A stretch of DNA of 64,000 bases from Camelus bactrianus (lineage: Eukaryota; Chordata; Mammalia; Artiodactyla; Camelidae): positions 5,797,001-5,861,000 of the forward strand of contig NC_133556.1 in NCBI RefSeq assembly GCF_048773025.1, read 5' to 3'. The notes beneath the pieces are model-generated. The model saw nothing but the letters and a program-made list of their open reading frames with translations, did not search any database and had not been told where the DNA came from. Each line of letters begins with the position of its first letter. The stretch's first letter is position 1. The translations under genes and the position numbers were made by a program. This document shows positions 11,506 to 22,649 of this stretch, one piece after another.

Positions 11506-12163
11506 TGTTGCTGAAAAATGTGTTACAGCTCAGTTGTAATAGCAACCCGAATCCGGGCGAGAGACCAAGCAGCATTCAAGAGAGTTGGAGAACTCAGGTT
11601 TATTATGCCAGCGTGCCCAGAGGAGTTAACACGCCAAGCTCCAGACTTTGTCTGTAGGTTTAGACAGGCCTTTTCTAGGCTGCCAGTTTTACATTTTGCA
11701 ACATCGTATGCAAATAAAGTATAACAAGTTGACCAACCAAGAACAAGCTTTGTAAAAATAGCCCAATCAGGAGTGAGAGAAAGAACCAACCAGGAGTGAG
11801 GGGAATGGACTAATCAGGAGTGAGAGAAAGAACCAACCAGGAGTGAGGGGAATGGACTAATCAGGAGTGAGAGAAATAACCAATCAGGAGTGAGCTCCAT
11901 GCAAATGAAGGACTATAAATGGGCCAATTAGAAGTTAGGGAAGTGGACCAATCAGAAGTGAGAGTAATAACCAATCAGGAGTGAAGGAAATAACCAATCA
12001 GAAATGAGCTCAGGGAACCAATAGAATTTCAGGTGTAAGTTAGCCGCTTTAGAAGCAGAAAGTGAGATAGAGCCTCTTGGCCGGGGAACGGGACGGTGCT
12101 GGGAGGAGAGCAGCAGCCCTGCCTAGTGGTCTTGCTGGTCTTTTCATGGGGCTTCCCGCCTCA
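11506..12163 (-). mobile_element. Solo LTR of the same ERV1-like family (antisense, inverted-pair member B)
   Basis: The + strand reads TGTTGCTGAAAAATG ... GGGGCTTCCCGCCTCA, the reverse complement of member A's ends. A 4-bp direct repeat gtcc flanks it, showing an insertion independent of member A. It is longer than A because of an expanded array of caatcaggagtgag-like units (seven exact CCAAT plus four near variants). An ATGCAAAT octamer lies at 11899-11906, and an AATAAA signal is readable on the minus strand near 11597. Confidence 0.82.
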
Positions 12164-12883
12164 GTCCCACAGGTGCCCCTAGGCTTACAGCACCTGCTGA
12201 GGGAGTGACCAGCTTCTCTGGACTCTTGAGCACCCAATCCCTACAAGCAAGATATTAAAACCTATCGTGTGGGTCAGTGCCGTCTTTCAGGGTTGAGGAG
12301 AGTGGTTTTTGCCCTAGTGGGTAGGCTCGGTTGCAGATGCATCTTATGGCCACGAGAGGGCACTGTGTGTCCAGCCAACGGACTCCCAGCTTTAAGAACC
12401 TGCGGGGCTTGACAGGGAACCCTGAGTAAAAGGAGAAAGGACATTTCTCTTCAACTATATTTGTTGATTGCTTTTATAATTATGAAGTCATTTCAGTTCA
12501 TTTTCACACCTGTCCTCCAGTATTTCCACCTGGACGTCCTGAGGATGTCTCAGACTCACAAGTCCAAATTCCAGCCTGATCTTCCCCAAAGAAAACCCCA
12601 TCCCCAAAGAAAACCAAAACAACTTCTCATCCTCCTTTTCCTCCTCCTGCTCCTTCTCCTCCGCCTTCTCCTCCCAGCCTCCCAAGCTAAGACCTGGACA
12701 GGGGGTTCCTGTCCCCTCCCTTTCATCCCAGACAGCCTGGATGTATGCTCTGACTCTGGCCCTATCCTCCCCCTAGACTGCTCCTGTCTTGCGCCTCAGT
12801 CAGGTATTCACAGCCCTCGCAAGCCTCTCCTTTCCGATCATCCCCTGTGCTCCGAAGACACAGGTAAGACAAGGTGAGGTGGG
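12164..12883. other. Short intergenic stretch with CTCF-like site and pyrimidine tract
   Basis: Between member B of the LTR pair and a LINE fragment there is no gene. It holds the CTCF-like motif at 12350-12364 and a C/T-rich tract at about 12626-12690 made of ctcctcc/ttctcct units. Open frames across the pyrimidine tract are low complexity and unconvincing. Confidence 0.5.
12350..12364 (+). promoter_or_regulatory. CTCF-like site, forward orientation
   Basis: The sequence TGGCCACGAGAGGGCACT spans a near-textbook CTCF core (CCACGAGAGGGCACT at these coordinates). It lies about 190 bp beyond the inverted LTR pair, in sequence I cannot assign to a repeat, and faces away from the reverse motif at 7616. 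Confidence 0.55.
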
Positions 12884-13030
12884 AACAACCCAATTGTCCA
12901 TCAAAAGGTGAACAGATAAAATGTGATGTATCCCTACAATGGAATATTATTACTCAACTTTAGAAAGTAAGGAAATCCTTACTCATGCTGCCACATGGAT
13001 GAACCTTGAGGACATTATGCTAAGGAACAG
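12884..13030 (+). repeat. L1 LINE 3' region fragment
   Basis: The stretch contains the L1 signature ttgtccatcaaaaggtgaac, then caatggaatattattactca, then cacatggatgaacc. It is an old truncated copy in the sense direction. Confidence 0.75.
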
Positions 13031-13429
13031 AAGAACTTGGCTTAATCCAGAGCTGGCTGTTGGACCCAGATACTTTTACCAATAGATCTGGCTTTGGGGA
13101 CAGAAGTCTCAACACATGGCCAATAGTGGGACAGAGATCAACGTCAAACATATACTGATTTAAAACAAACCTTTAAATCAGCTATTTCTTCAGTCTCTAA
13201 TTTCCATTTTTAACTCAGTGAAAATTCTGGATTGAATTTAATTTCTGAAGAAAGGGAAGTTCTCAATCTCCAATTTCTAACTGGGAGTAGCTTCACCTAA
13301 GAAGTATTCGAGTTTCCAAACATGGCTTTGTGGCTTTCGCCACTGAAAATCAGTCTGAGGCAGCTTCATGTAGTGGCTCAGAGGAAAAACTAGTCTAGAA
13401 TTAGCCCCACTCCTGGGCTACAGATCTGG

Positions 13430-14375
13430 CCCACAGATAGATGGTTTGCAAATATTTTTTCCCATTCTATAGATTGCCTTTTCATTTTGTGGATTTTCTT
13501 TTCCTGAGCAGAAGTCCCTTAGTTTAATACTTAGTTTTTTTGCTTTTGTTGCTTGTGCTTTTGGTGTCATCTCCAGAAACGTGGCCAAGACCAATGTCAG
13601 GAAGTCTTTTCCTTTGTGTTTTCTTAATTCGTTTTACAGTTTCAGGTCTTACAGTTGTCTTTAATGCATTTCAGGTTAATTTTTGTGAGTGGTATAAGAT
13701 AGGGGTCCAGCTTCATTCTTCAGCATGTGGAAATCCGGTTTTCCCCACACCATTTATTGAAGAGACCCTTCTGTCCCCATTCAGTCTTCCTGGCATCTGT
13801 GTTGAAGATCTTGTCTATGTGTGGGTTTATCTCTGGCTCTTGATTCTGCTCCATTGGTCTATGTGTCTTTTTTGTGTGCCAGTACCATACTGTTTTGATT
13901 ATATTTTGTAATCAAGTTTTGACATCAGGAAGTATGGTGCGTCCAGCTTCATTCTTTCTCAGGATTGCTTTGGCTATTAGGGGTCTTTTATGGATCTATA
14001 TGAATTTTAGGGGTTTTTTTCTTCTATTTCTGTGAAGACTCCCATTGGAATTTTGATAGGGGTTACAATGAATATATAGAGGGCAATGTGTAGTACAGAC
14101 ATTTTAATGTCTGCACAACATTCTTGCAATCCCTGAACACAGACGTCTTTCCATTTGTGATTTCTTCAATTTCTTTTATCAAAGACATAGTTTTCAGTCT
14201 TCAGCTCTTTCATCTCCCTCGTAAGTTTATTCTTGTTTTACTGTTTTTGATGCTGTTGTGAATGTGACTATTTCACTTTATCTTTCAGGTGTCTTGTTTT
14301 TAGTGTATGTTGCCTTCCACAGTGGCTGCACCATTCTACATTCCCACCAGCCACGCACAAGGGTTCCAATTTCTC
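13430..14375 (-). repeat. L1 LINE fragment, antisense
   Basis: The + strand carries the reverse complement of L1 ORF2-region signatures: ttttcccattctatagattg, the block near 13690-13790 with gtataagataggggtccag and ccatttattgaagagac, and cacagtggctgcaccattct at the right end. Open frames on the + strand here are antisense noise within the LINE. Confidence 0.85.
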
Positions 14376-14570
14376 CATATCCTTGCTTACACTTGTTATT
14401 TAGTATTTTGGTGGGGCTGGGGGTGGGGTGGGTGGTGGTGGATATTTTTAATAGTAGCCAGCCATTTAATGGGTATGAGGCAGGCTTCTCTGACTTTTCC
14501 ACTCCATTTGGTCACCTTTGAAACTGTTACGTGTTTCCTGCCATTTTGAAAGCATGAGTTTTGTTCTGTT

Positions 14571-14655
14571 TTGTTTAATGGAGGTGCTGGGGATTGAACC
14601 CAGGACCTCATGCAGGCTAAGCAGGCGTTCTGCAACTGCGCTGCACCCCCACTGC
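14571..14655 (-). repeat. tRNA-Ala-derived SINE, antisense
   Basis: The + strand shows ggggattgaacccaggacct, the reverse complement of the B-box region, then the head ending cgctgcacccccac. It is diverged in the A box compared with the other copies. Confidence 0.8.
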
Positions 14656-14929
14656 GTGAGCTTTAACGGTGTTCGTTTCTGAGGAGAGGCAGCCCCGGCA
14701 GTGGAAGGCGCACCGACCGCTGTAGCACACGCCCAGCGCTCTGACCCTCTGTGCCACTGAGAGACCCTGAGCCGGGAGGACTCTCTCCAGCCCTCCGTGC
14801 CCTCGTCCCCTGGGGGCAGCTAGCGGGAAATCCCCTGGGCCGAAACAGGCCTGGATACATTTTAAGTGGGGTTTCTGTCACACACATAAGTGATTTGATT
14901 TCTAATTCGTACCTTTCGATTCATTTTGC

Positions 14930-15520
14930 CGCCCAAAGAGCGGGCCAGAAAAGCTCAGGGCGTCGGGGTTTCGCGGGGTCTGGTACCCCCACCCCACAAC
15001 CTTCAAGTCTGGAGAACCACCGAGATGTGGGGCCTCCGGGGTCCTAGAGAGGGCGCCTCGCCAGGCCGACGCGGGCGCACTTCCGGCCTTTGTGTGTCGC
15101 CATGGACGGCGGCCCCAGGGGGGCAGCTCTCCGCGCTCCCGTGCGGGGCCTCGCGGTGAGGCGAGGCTGGTGGGGGCGGTGGGCCCAGGGTGAAGGCGGT
15201 GGGCCCAGGGTGAAGGCGTGGCTTCCCCGGACACGCGGCGCCAGCCTCGGCTTGTGGAGCTCAAGGAGGTCCGGCCGGCCGCTGCGGGCTCCACGGCGCT
15301 CTTCCTACCCCTGCGTGTTCGGTCTTCCCCTCCGTCTGTGCCCCCGGCCGTCGAGGAACTTACCGAGACTGCGGCGAGGGCGGAGTCGGCCGTTCGAGCT
15401 CTCGCTCGTTCAGGCCCCCTTGGAGCCAGTCTGGCCGCGGAGTTCAGGCGGCCGCCACCCCACCCCCACTCCCCCGGGTCCGTGTTGCTGTCCACAGAAA
15501 CTCCTTTTAAAACGACCACA
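14930..15520 (+). promoter_or_regulatory. CpG island with orphan zinc-finger-type promoter and first exon
   Basis: CpG-dense DNA surrounds cacttccggcctttgtg (15078-15094), an ETS-type site joined to a ctttgtg initiator typical of zinc-finger gene promoters; the same 17-mer is in the ZKSCAN1 promoter at 36262-36278. A strong splice donor follows at ctcgcg|gtgag (exon end 15155). An ATG in good context (gccatggac, 15102) opens a short frame rich in G, A and R. No zinc-finger, SCAN or KRAB exon lies between here and ZKSCAN1. It may be an alternative far-upstream ZKSCAN1 promoter, a non-coding RNA start, or the promoter of a lost gene. A perfect 2 x 20-bp tandem repeat sits at 15175-15214. Confidence 0.6.
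15175..15214. repeat. Perfect 2 x 20-bp tandem repeat
   Basis: The unit ggcggtgggcccagggtgaa occurs twice without interruption just after the candidate splice donor in the CpG island, with a further partial unit ggcgtgg. It appears recent because the two copies are identical. Confidence 0.9.
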
Positions 15521-16679
15521 TGGGAATTCCAGGTTGTTGAACGGCAAGACGCACGCTGGATCCCTCGGCTTTCCGTGTTTTTTATTCTTCCACTTAACCA
15601 GCTGAGCGTTGGCCAGGGTATAGGCAAAATAAAGATCAGGTTAGGTTATTGAGTTTCCCAGACTGGGACGCTCTCGCAAGGGAACTGGCCTGTGTGTGTT
15701 GTCTATATAAGTGTGAGATACAACCGAGAGATTGTGGAGAGATACAGATAAAGAGCCGCGAGGGCAGAGATCAAATCAGAAAACCTTGCTAAGTGGGTGG
15801 TGTATTAGGAGGAGGGTAAGAACTGAATCTGTGGAAATGCCTTACCAGCCAAGAGCATTCCAAGTGAAGCTGGTGCAAAAGCACTAAGGTGAAAGGGTGG
15901 GGGAAACTGTAGCGAGAGGAAAATATTTCAACGCCGTTGTGATCAATGTTTATTCTGCACTAGGTGGTGAAGATTAAAGAATGTGTGGCCACAAGTCCTT
16001 GCTCTAAGATTGTTAGATCCCTTCTGCTAAAACTAGTGAAAGCGGCCCAAAGGTACAAACTCACAAGGTAAATAAACTCTGGGAGTGTGATGTACAGCAA
16101 CCAAGAGTTAAGGCTCAAGGTGGCGTCTGACGTGGCATCTCTTCCTCACCAGCTCAGGGAAACCATGTGCTCATTGCCACCTTCTCCTATCCATCCCTGC
16201 TTACCATTCAGTCGCCACCTCAGGCCCTTTCACAAGAGTGCACAAGTTCCCCTTTCATGTCCCTGCAATGGGCCCCTCTCTTTCCTCACTTACCTTTTAT
16301 CTTAAAAAATACACTGTCCTTTTACTCTCCCCATTTTCATTTCATCTGTGAACTTCAAAACAGCCAGAATTATTGCTGATTTGACTAACAAGAATCATAG
16401 GCATGCATGCAACAAGAAAGGAGAAGGCCTTAGGGACTGAAATGAAATCACATGGGTGCTAGTACCTCAGTTACCTGAAAGCCCAGATACCTCGCTCAGA
16501 GTCCCCACGGGTGTAATTTCTTTTCTCAGTAGTCCTCTGATCCTTGAATACTAGCATCCAAAATAATGCAGTGGTTCTAATCCAGTTTTATTGTTTTCCT
16601 TTTGCCCTTAGATGCTAGAATTTCTACTGTTTTTCACTGCAGGTGCACAAGGATTTATCTACATTATGTTTTAGTTAAA
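15521..16679. other. Intergenic DNA, no gene seen
   Basis: No exon was recognised. The part around 15800-15900 (aagagcattccaagtgaagc) looks like an ancient interspersed repeat that recurs in several places in the window. The remainder is unremarkable. Confidence 0.4.
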
Positions 16680-16815
16680 CTTTTTTTTTTTTTTGGTAGG
16701 GTGTTAAGTAATTAGGTTTCTCTCTTTCTTTTTTCAATGGAGGTACTGGAGATTGAACCCAGGACCTCGTACATGCTAAACATGTGCTCTACCATTGAGC
16801 TAGTCTCCTTGCCCC
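16680..16815 (-). repeat. tRNA-Ala-derived SINE, antisense, near full length
   Basis: A T-rich run (the A tail) is followed by taattaggtttctctctttc, then ggagattgaacccaggacct and the reverse-complement head ending at ccattgagctagtctcc. Body and tRNA-like head are both present. Confidence 0.88.
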
Positions 16816-19800
16816 GTTTACTTTCGTGAGAGTGTAACTGATGTCTACAGCACTGTTTATTTGGGAAAATAAGCTCCAAATTCTCGAGTCAATCTGTAAA
16901 TGGACTACTGGAACATTATTGTATGTCAGAGATAACCAGTTATGTATCTTAGTATTTTAGTCTTTGATATTTCACTGCTGTAAATAATTTTTCTTCATTC
17001 AACCCACATTTATTGGCTTCTTGCTAATGTTTTCAGAAATAACACTTTTAATCACTCTGCATGGAAATCGTTCTAAAGTTTATGACACCTTCCTGTGTGG
17101 GTATGATTTAACTCTTTTTTTTTTTCTGACTTAGTCAACATCCTTTACACAATGATGCCCTCAGGGTTCTTTGCCCTACACAAAACAGTCTTACCTACAT
17201 AACTTTAGTTTCACTTACATTTCTTTTAAAGAAAGAGTAGCGTCATATACATAGATAATTCACTCAGACAATTAAATATGAATCCAGGTATTAGAATAGT
17301 CTCTAAATTTTTTAAGTTATCTCTAAGGAACTTGAAAAGTCTGAATTTGTTGAAAATGGCATCTTTGACACCACCCTTTCCTTTTGCCACTTTAAAAACC
17401 TAGTTTGACACAAATGATTACTTAGTCATGTTCAAAGAGGAACTCTAAGTCTGTTTAAAAATACAAAGCTCTATCCTTTGGGGCTTAATCTTTATTTCAG
17501 AAACCTTACTGCAGACTGCCTTGGTATTTCCTATCCCATCTACGTAGTAAACATATTTACCAGAGTGAAGGGATTCACACACACTTGTTTTCCAATTTCC
17601 TTTTGGGCACTGGACATAAAAACATGATTTCATGGACCCACTCTGTCTCCTGTCATTTCTTCTGCCTCCTGATCCCACTTGGGATGTGAAAATGCTCTCA
17701 TTCTGGGAGCAAGTCTGGACTCACAGTCTGTTGTTCTTAACCCTGTGGTCTTGCTGCTGGAAAGGCAGGGCATCGGGGACGATTGCTCTTTGAAGGAACT
17801 TCGCTTCCCGATGGCTCTGTCTCTGTTAGAGCATTGCCCAGTGACCAGAAATGCTTAGCCCCCAAAGGGTCCGTCCCAGAGTGCTAGCCTGTTGCTTAGC
17901 CTTGGTTTTGTCTGTTTTTAAGTGGGGGCATCAAACCTGTCCTCCCATTTCATCGAAGATGCAGTGAGAAAGGATGGATGAAATCGTGGTGGAAACTACA
18001 AAACATTAACACCTGTCACAGCCACAAGGTGTTAAGCACCTACTAGGAACCAGGGATAATTCTGGTGCTTCGTTTCCACGATAGCATCATTTTTAAAACT
18101 CAAAACAGCCCTGCGAGATTGGGATTATTATGCCTGGTACCTTAATGAGGAAACAGAGGTGCAGACAGTTGCCAAAACTGATCAGCTACAGAGTGGCAGA
18201 GTCAAGTTAGTGTGGGTTCAAAGCTCAGGCTCTTTTCACTAAAATCCTTTTCCAGATCCAGGCTCTGACTTTCCTCCCTACCCAGAATGAAGACAAGAAC
18301 TGCGTTTCAAGTTCTTAACCGACAGTCTCATCGCTGCTTCAGCACAGCAGGCTGAGAAGCAGGCCAGCGCTCCACGACGGGCCGGCTGATGCTCACGTTT
18401 TAGAACAAGCCCCAGGCTCCATGCATTGGGTGGAGTTCTACTGCATGATATAAAAGAGGAAAATTAAAGTATTTAAGACAAGGAGGTAGTATGATCTTAA
18501 GTTGTGGAGATAGCCAGAGACGGCGGACTACTCTTTACCCGAAGTTCTGTCGTTTTCATATTATCAAGGAGATGCACACATGACGTGAAAAAACAAGGAC
18601 TTGATTGTTTTTTTGAAAACTGCTAATAAACAAGAAAAGACAAAAACTTTTTAAGAAATGTAAAGAAATCCTTTTACATTGGGGCTAGTGTTTTCTTTAG
18701 GTTTTGATTAACAGTTCGATTTATTGCCTGAAGACAGATGTGTATTTTACTCTTTTGAAAAATCCTGGAGCTCTTTCTTCCTCTCAAAACAGCCAGGCTG
18801 TTTCTCAGCTCCTGCATCTCAAGATTGCCCTTCAGCAGCCCCCTGGAGAACCTCGTGACCCACCCGCCAACCCCAGCCCCTCCCCCGTTTTGGATCTTCT
18901 GTTTCTGGATCCCATTTCCCTCCTGATTACTCCTCCCTTCGGTGAAACATATCCCCCAAAAAGCTTCCTGAGACACAGTGCCTGTTGGAGTAAATATTTT
19001 GAGACCCTAAATATCTGGAAAGGTCTTTTTGCTCCCCTCTAAAAATAACCCTTTTTGAGTTATTAGGTGTAAAATTCTTAGTTTTGAAATTATCTTCCCT
19101 TGGAACTTTGTCCCCTAACTTCCAAAATTGCTGTTAAGCAACCCAGGAGCATTCTGATTCTCAGTCCTTTGTATGAGACCTCTTTTTGATCTCTGGAAAT
19201 CTTTGGGCTCTAAAGTTTCACATCAGTGAGTTGGTTTTCTTTCTTTCCCATTCATTTTGCTGAGCATTTGGGGGTCTGTCCATGTCCTCTATTTCTGAAA
19301 AATTGTCTTAAAGTCTTTTCCTGATAATTTTCATTTTTCTCTGTTCTCTCCTTCCAAATTTCCTGAAGTTCGGATGTGGGAACTCCTGGGTTGATTCTCT
19401 GATTTTCACTTTTTCACTCATTTTTAAAAGTCTTTGTCTTTTTTGTTCTATTGCTGTCATATTTCCTTCACTTTCTCTTCGACTTAATTTTTCATTTTTA
19501 CTCCAATATTTTCCCTTTCTAAGATACTCCTTTTGTTTTCTGGATATACCTTCTATAGCCCATTCTGCAGTTTCTTCTCTTATCTCTGAGGAGGTTAACA
19601 GCGAGCTTTTTGTTCAGTGTTTTCTTCTGCTGCCTGCCTCATCATGTTTTCCTGGGTCTGTCTCTTGTAGTATGACAAGCTGTTATTTAAGTAGGCTAGA
19701 GATGACCCCTATGTTTTGTACTTCTTCACAGCAGGCTCCGAGCCCACCAGCACTAAACTCAAATCTCCACACATCCAATTGCCTTAAATGGAGCCCCAGC

Positions 19801-19983
19801 AAAGATATTTGTAGCCACTCAGAGCCTGCCTGCTTTGCAGAACTGCACTTAACATCTGCCAGCCACAGGTGAGATGAACCCTGGGCTATTAAAGGCCCCA
19901 TACACGCTGCTGCCGTCCAGAATTCTCTAGCCCAGAACTTCCCCACGATAATGCCATCACTGAGACACAAAAATCCCCTCTAC
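16816..19983. other. Intergenic DNA with MIR and old LINE-like sequence
   Basis: A MIR-like stretch lies at about 18025-18230 (gttaagcacctactaggaac). From about 19000 to 19660 the T-rich text (ttctctgttctctccttcca, gtctttttgttctatt-like) resembles an ancient antisense LINE, subfamily unresolved. No convincing exon was found on either strand. Open frames near 18.7-19.0 kb lack any domain signature. Confidence 0.4.
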
Positions 19984-20655
19984 TGCTGCAGAAAAACATG
20001 TTACAGCTTCATGGTACAGCTCAGTTGTGGCAGCAACCTGGATCCAGGTGAGAGACCAAGCAGCACTCGAGGAGCACACCAACAGGCCCAGACGGGTTAA
20101 CACGCCAAGCTTTGGACCCCATCTGTTGGTTTACACAGGCTTTTATAGGCTGTCAGTTTACACTTTACAACTTATGCAAATAAGGTATAACAAAAGTTGT
20201 CTAATTAGGAATAAGCTTTGTAGAAGTGGACCAATCAGGAGGAAGAGAAATAACCAATCAGGAGTGAGGGAAATGGACCAGAGTGAGCTCCATGCAAATG
20301 AAGTACTACAAATGGACCAAGTAGGCGTGAGGGAAATGGACCAATCAAGAGTAAAAGAAAGACCCAATCAGGAGTGAGCTACATGCAAATAAAGTACTAC
20401 AAATGGACCAATCAGAAGTTAGAGAAATGGACCAATCAGGAGTGAAGAAAATAACCAATCATGAGTGAGCTCAGCGAACCAATAGAATTTTAGGGATAAG
20501 TTCCACTTTCCTAGAAGTAAGCCCTTTCAGAGGCAAGAAGTGAGATAGAGCCCCTGGGCCAGGGAACCGGGTAGTGCCGGCAGAGTAGTGGCCCTGCCTG
20601 GGGGTCCTGCCGGTCTCTCTTTTTTTTTTTTTTTTAAGTGGGGCTTCCCACCTCA
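19984..20655 (-). mobile_element. Third solo LTR of the CCAAT-rich ERV1-like family, antisense
   Basis: The + strand runs TGCTGCAGAAAAACATG ... GGGGCTTCCCACCTCA, matching member B end to end. Near-matching 4-bp flanks (ctac, ctcc) are compatible with a target-site duplication. Eight CCAAT boxes and two octamers (20292-20299, 20383-20390) lie in a repeated tract in which a block of roughly 90 bp (gagctccatgcaaatg, then gagctacatgcaaata) is duplicated. It is a fossil solo LTR. Confidence 0.82.
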
Positions 20656-20749
20656 CTCCGAGTCTCCTCTCTCCCGGGAGTCCCCTTGCCCTGTGCCGCT
20701 CTGGGTGCCACATCAGTCCCTGTAAGTAAGGTCTTTGTAAGGTCTCTTT

Positions 20750-21530
20750 CATGCAGTCCCGACCAGGCTCCCCCCAAGTGAAGCCTGTTGTGTGATTCTG
20801 ACACGCGTCCTGTCACTTCCTGGATCAGCCACAAAAGCCTCCCCCTTCTCACACCTGAAGATCGTGATACTAACCCAGGTGCTTGGACTTTTTCATCAAC
20901 AGACATTGATAAAAGATCAGACAAGAAATTCAGGCAAGTCTTTACTGGGACTTGCGCTATAGCCCAAGGGAGCGAAAAGAAGTAACAGTTTCCATTGCTT
21001 GCTCCCTGAGAGTCAGCGAGCTGGTCTCTTAAATGGGGTGAGGGTGGAGGCAGATCAGTGCTTGGGCCCGGAAGGGTGGTATAGGTGGTCGGCCCACCCC
21101 CTGGGTGGTGCTGTGTGCAGGGATCATGCGCAGTACCCTGCTTTTGCTCCTGGTACCTCAGCAGTTGACAGTTCGGTTCTGGCCGTTTTGTATCTTGTTG
21201 TTGGTAATTTGCCCCAGCCACCGCATGCAGACAGTTATTTTCAGTCCCTGTAGTTTCTTTGTATTCTGTTTGCTTGAGGAGGTGTTTGTCCAGGTGCAAG
21301 CACTCCAGTAGAGTCTCAGGTCCCAGACTGTTGCACGTTTTGGTTGTCCGCTCACATGTCATGGGACTCTGGGACGCTCCCAGGAAGACTCTGGCTGTGG
21401 GCAGGCCTTGTCCACTGTGAGCTTCCCTTAGAAGATCTGGTGGGAACTGGACTTCCAACTGTCAGTATCTCGATCTTGTCTCTTGGTCAGTTTCTCCAGG
21501 GGAAAACCCTCCAGCCTCCCTCCTAAGGAG
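20750..21530 (-). mobile_element. Probable second ERV1 LTR with adjacent primer-binding-like sequence
   Basis: On the minus strand the text has LTR grammar: a U3-like part, a TTTAAG box near 21030, AGTAAA near 20945 followed by a GC-poor U5-like part, then cttggggggagcctggtcgg (about 20757-20777), which recalls a gammaretroviral tRNA-Pro primer-binding site. Its outer end is uncertain. The family was not identified and no gag, pol or env match is evident. The element is a degraded fossil. Confidence 0.45.
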
Positions 21531-21808
21531 TCGAAGCCTGGCTGCCAGTACTCCAGATGCCAGGGGAGGGAAGGAATTGACCCTTGAAGGGTGGGGGGGT
21601 GAAGAGCTCGTCAGCCTTGGGTCTGAGAGGCCACACCCCTAAGGCTGCTAGTTAGACCCAGCTGGATTGGGGCCGCCAGGCACTGCTGAGGTGTGTGTGT
21701 GTTGGGGGAGGGGCTGCACGAGAAACAAGGGGTTAAATAAATATCTACCTCCAGAATAGTGAGACCCTTCCCCCAAACCCCATCCCAGGCACATGATTTT
21801 TCCTAGAA

Positions 21809-22130
21809 CAGGAGATGGCAGACTCCTTCAGTAAAGAGACAGATAGCAAATATTTTAGGCTTTGCGGGCCACATGATCAATGTCACAGCCACTCAACTGT
21901 GCAACTTTGTCGCACAAAAGCAACCACAGACTTGTGTACATGGAAAAGCATGGCTGCCTTCTAAAATCATATTTACAGACCCTGAAATTTGAATTTAATA
22001 TAATTTTTGCATGTCATAAACAACTATTTTTTTCCCAGCCATTTAAAAACATAAAATTCTAAGATCACCAGCTCAACAGGAAAAGTGGCAAACTGCATTT
22101 AGCCCAAGGGCAGAAGTTTGCGGATCCTGG
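21809..22130. mobile_element. hAT-Charlie-type non-autonomous DNA transposon
   Basis: Ends are complementary (caggagatggcagact on the left; aagtttgcggatcctg on the right) and the interior carries the signature aaatattttaggctttgcgg followed by gccacatg. Flanking 8-mers tcctagaa (21801-21808) and tgctggaa (22131-22138) agree at six of eight positions, as expected for an old hAT target duplication. The subfamily name is uncertain. Confidence 0.75.
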
Positions 22131-22649
22131 TGCTGGAATATCACAGTCGAGAGTTTACTGTCAAAGGTCTGGGAACCTTTCTTACTCCCCTCAGCAATGC
22201 CTCCCAGTGCTAAGTCTGTCTGTAGGTATAAGGGTTCCTGGTTCTCTCAGCCTCTAAGACGTGCTATGGAAATTTAGATATTTAGGTATTGCCTTGGCAT
22301 GGAAAAGGTGGTGACAGTGATGCCAAGAGTCCCTGCCAAGTCCTTCCCTGGGTGGAACAAGTTGTTGATTGTTCTCTTTCCCTGGATTTTACCCAAGGTG
22401 ATACAGGAGTGCAGTGAAAGGAGATGGCTGGGGAAGGTGGGGGGGCCTGAGACAGAGCCCTGACTCCCAGACCTTGAGCTTATCTGAGTCAGAACTTCTG
22501 TCTCCAGCAATAAAGGTTGTTTTCAGTAGGCCAGTACCTTCTAGTCTCAGCTTCCAAATGGTCAAGGAAAGGAATCCCACCTTTCTCAGCTGCAGGAGCA
22601 GAATGGGGTTTGGCAGAGAAAAGAGCTGCCACTTATTAACGTGCATATT

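Noticed and set aside
11760-12030. CRISPR-like array of regularly spaced repeats
   Set aside because: The units are degenerate CCAAT-containing repeats inside an LTR, with irregular spacing, in a mammalian genome.
13540-13911. Hydrophobic 123-codon frame
   Set aside because: It lies wholly within an antisense L1 fragment.
14902-15627. 241-codon open frame on the minus strand
   Set aside because: It is antisense in a CpG island, rich in R, G, P and S, with no family features; CpG islands often give long chance frames.
20634-21458. 274-codon open frame on the minus strand
   Set aside because: It runs across the end of a solo LTR and an adjoining LTR-like repeat, has no domain signature, and is biased by the GC-rich text.
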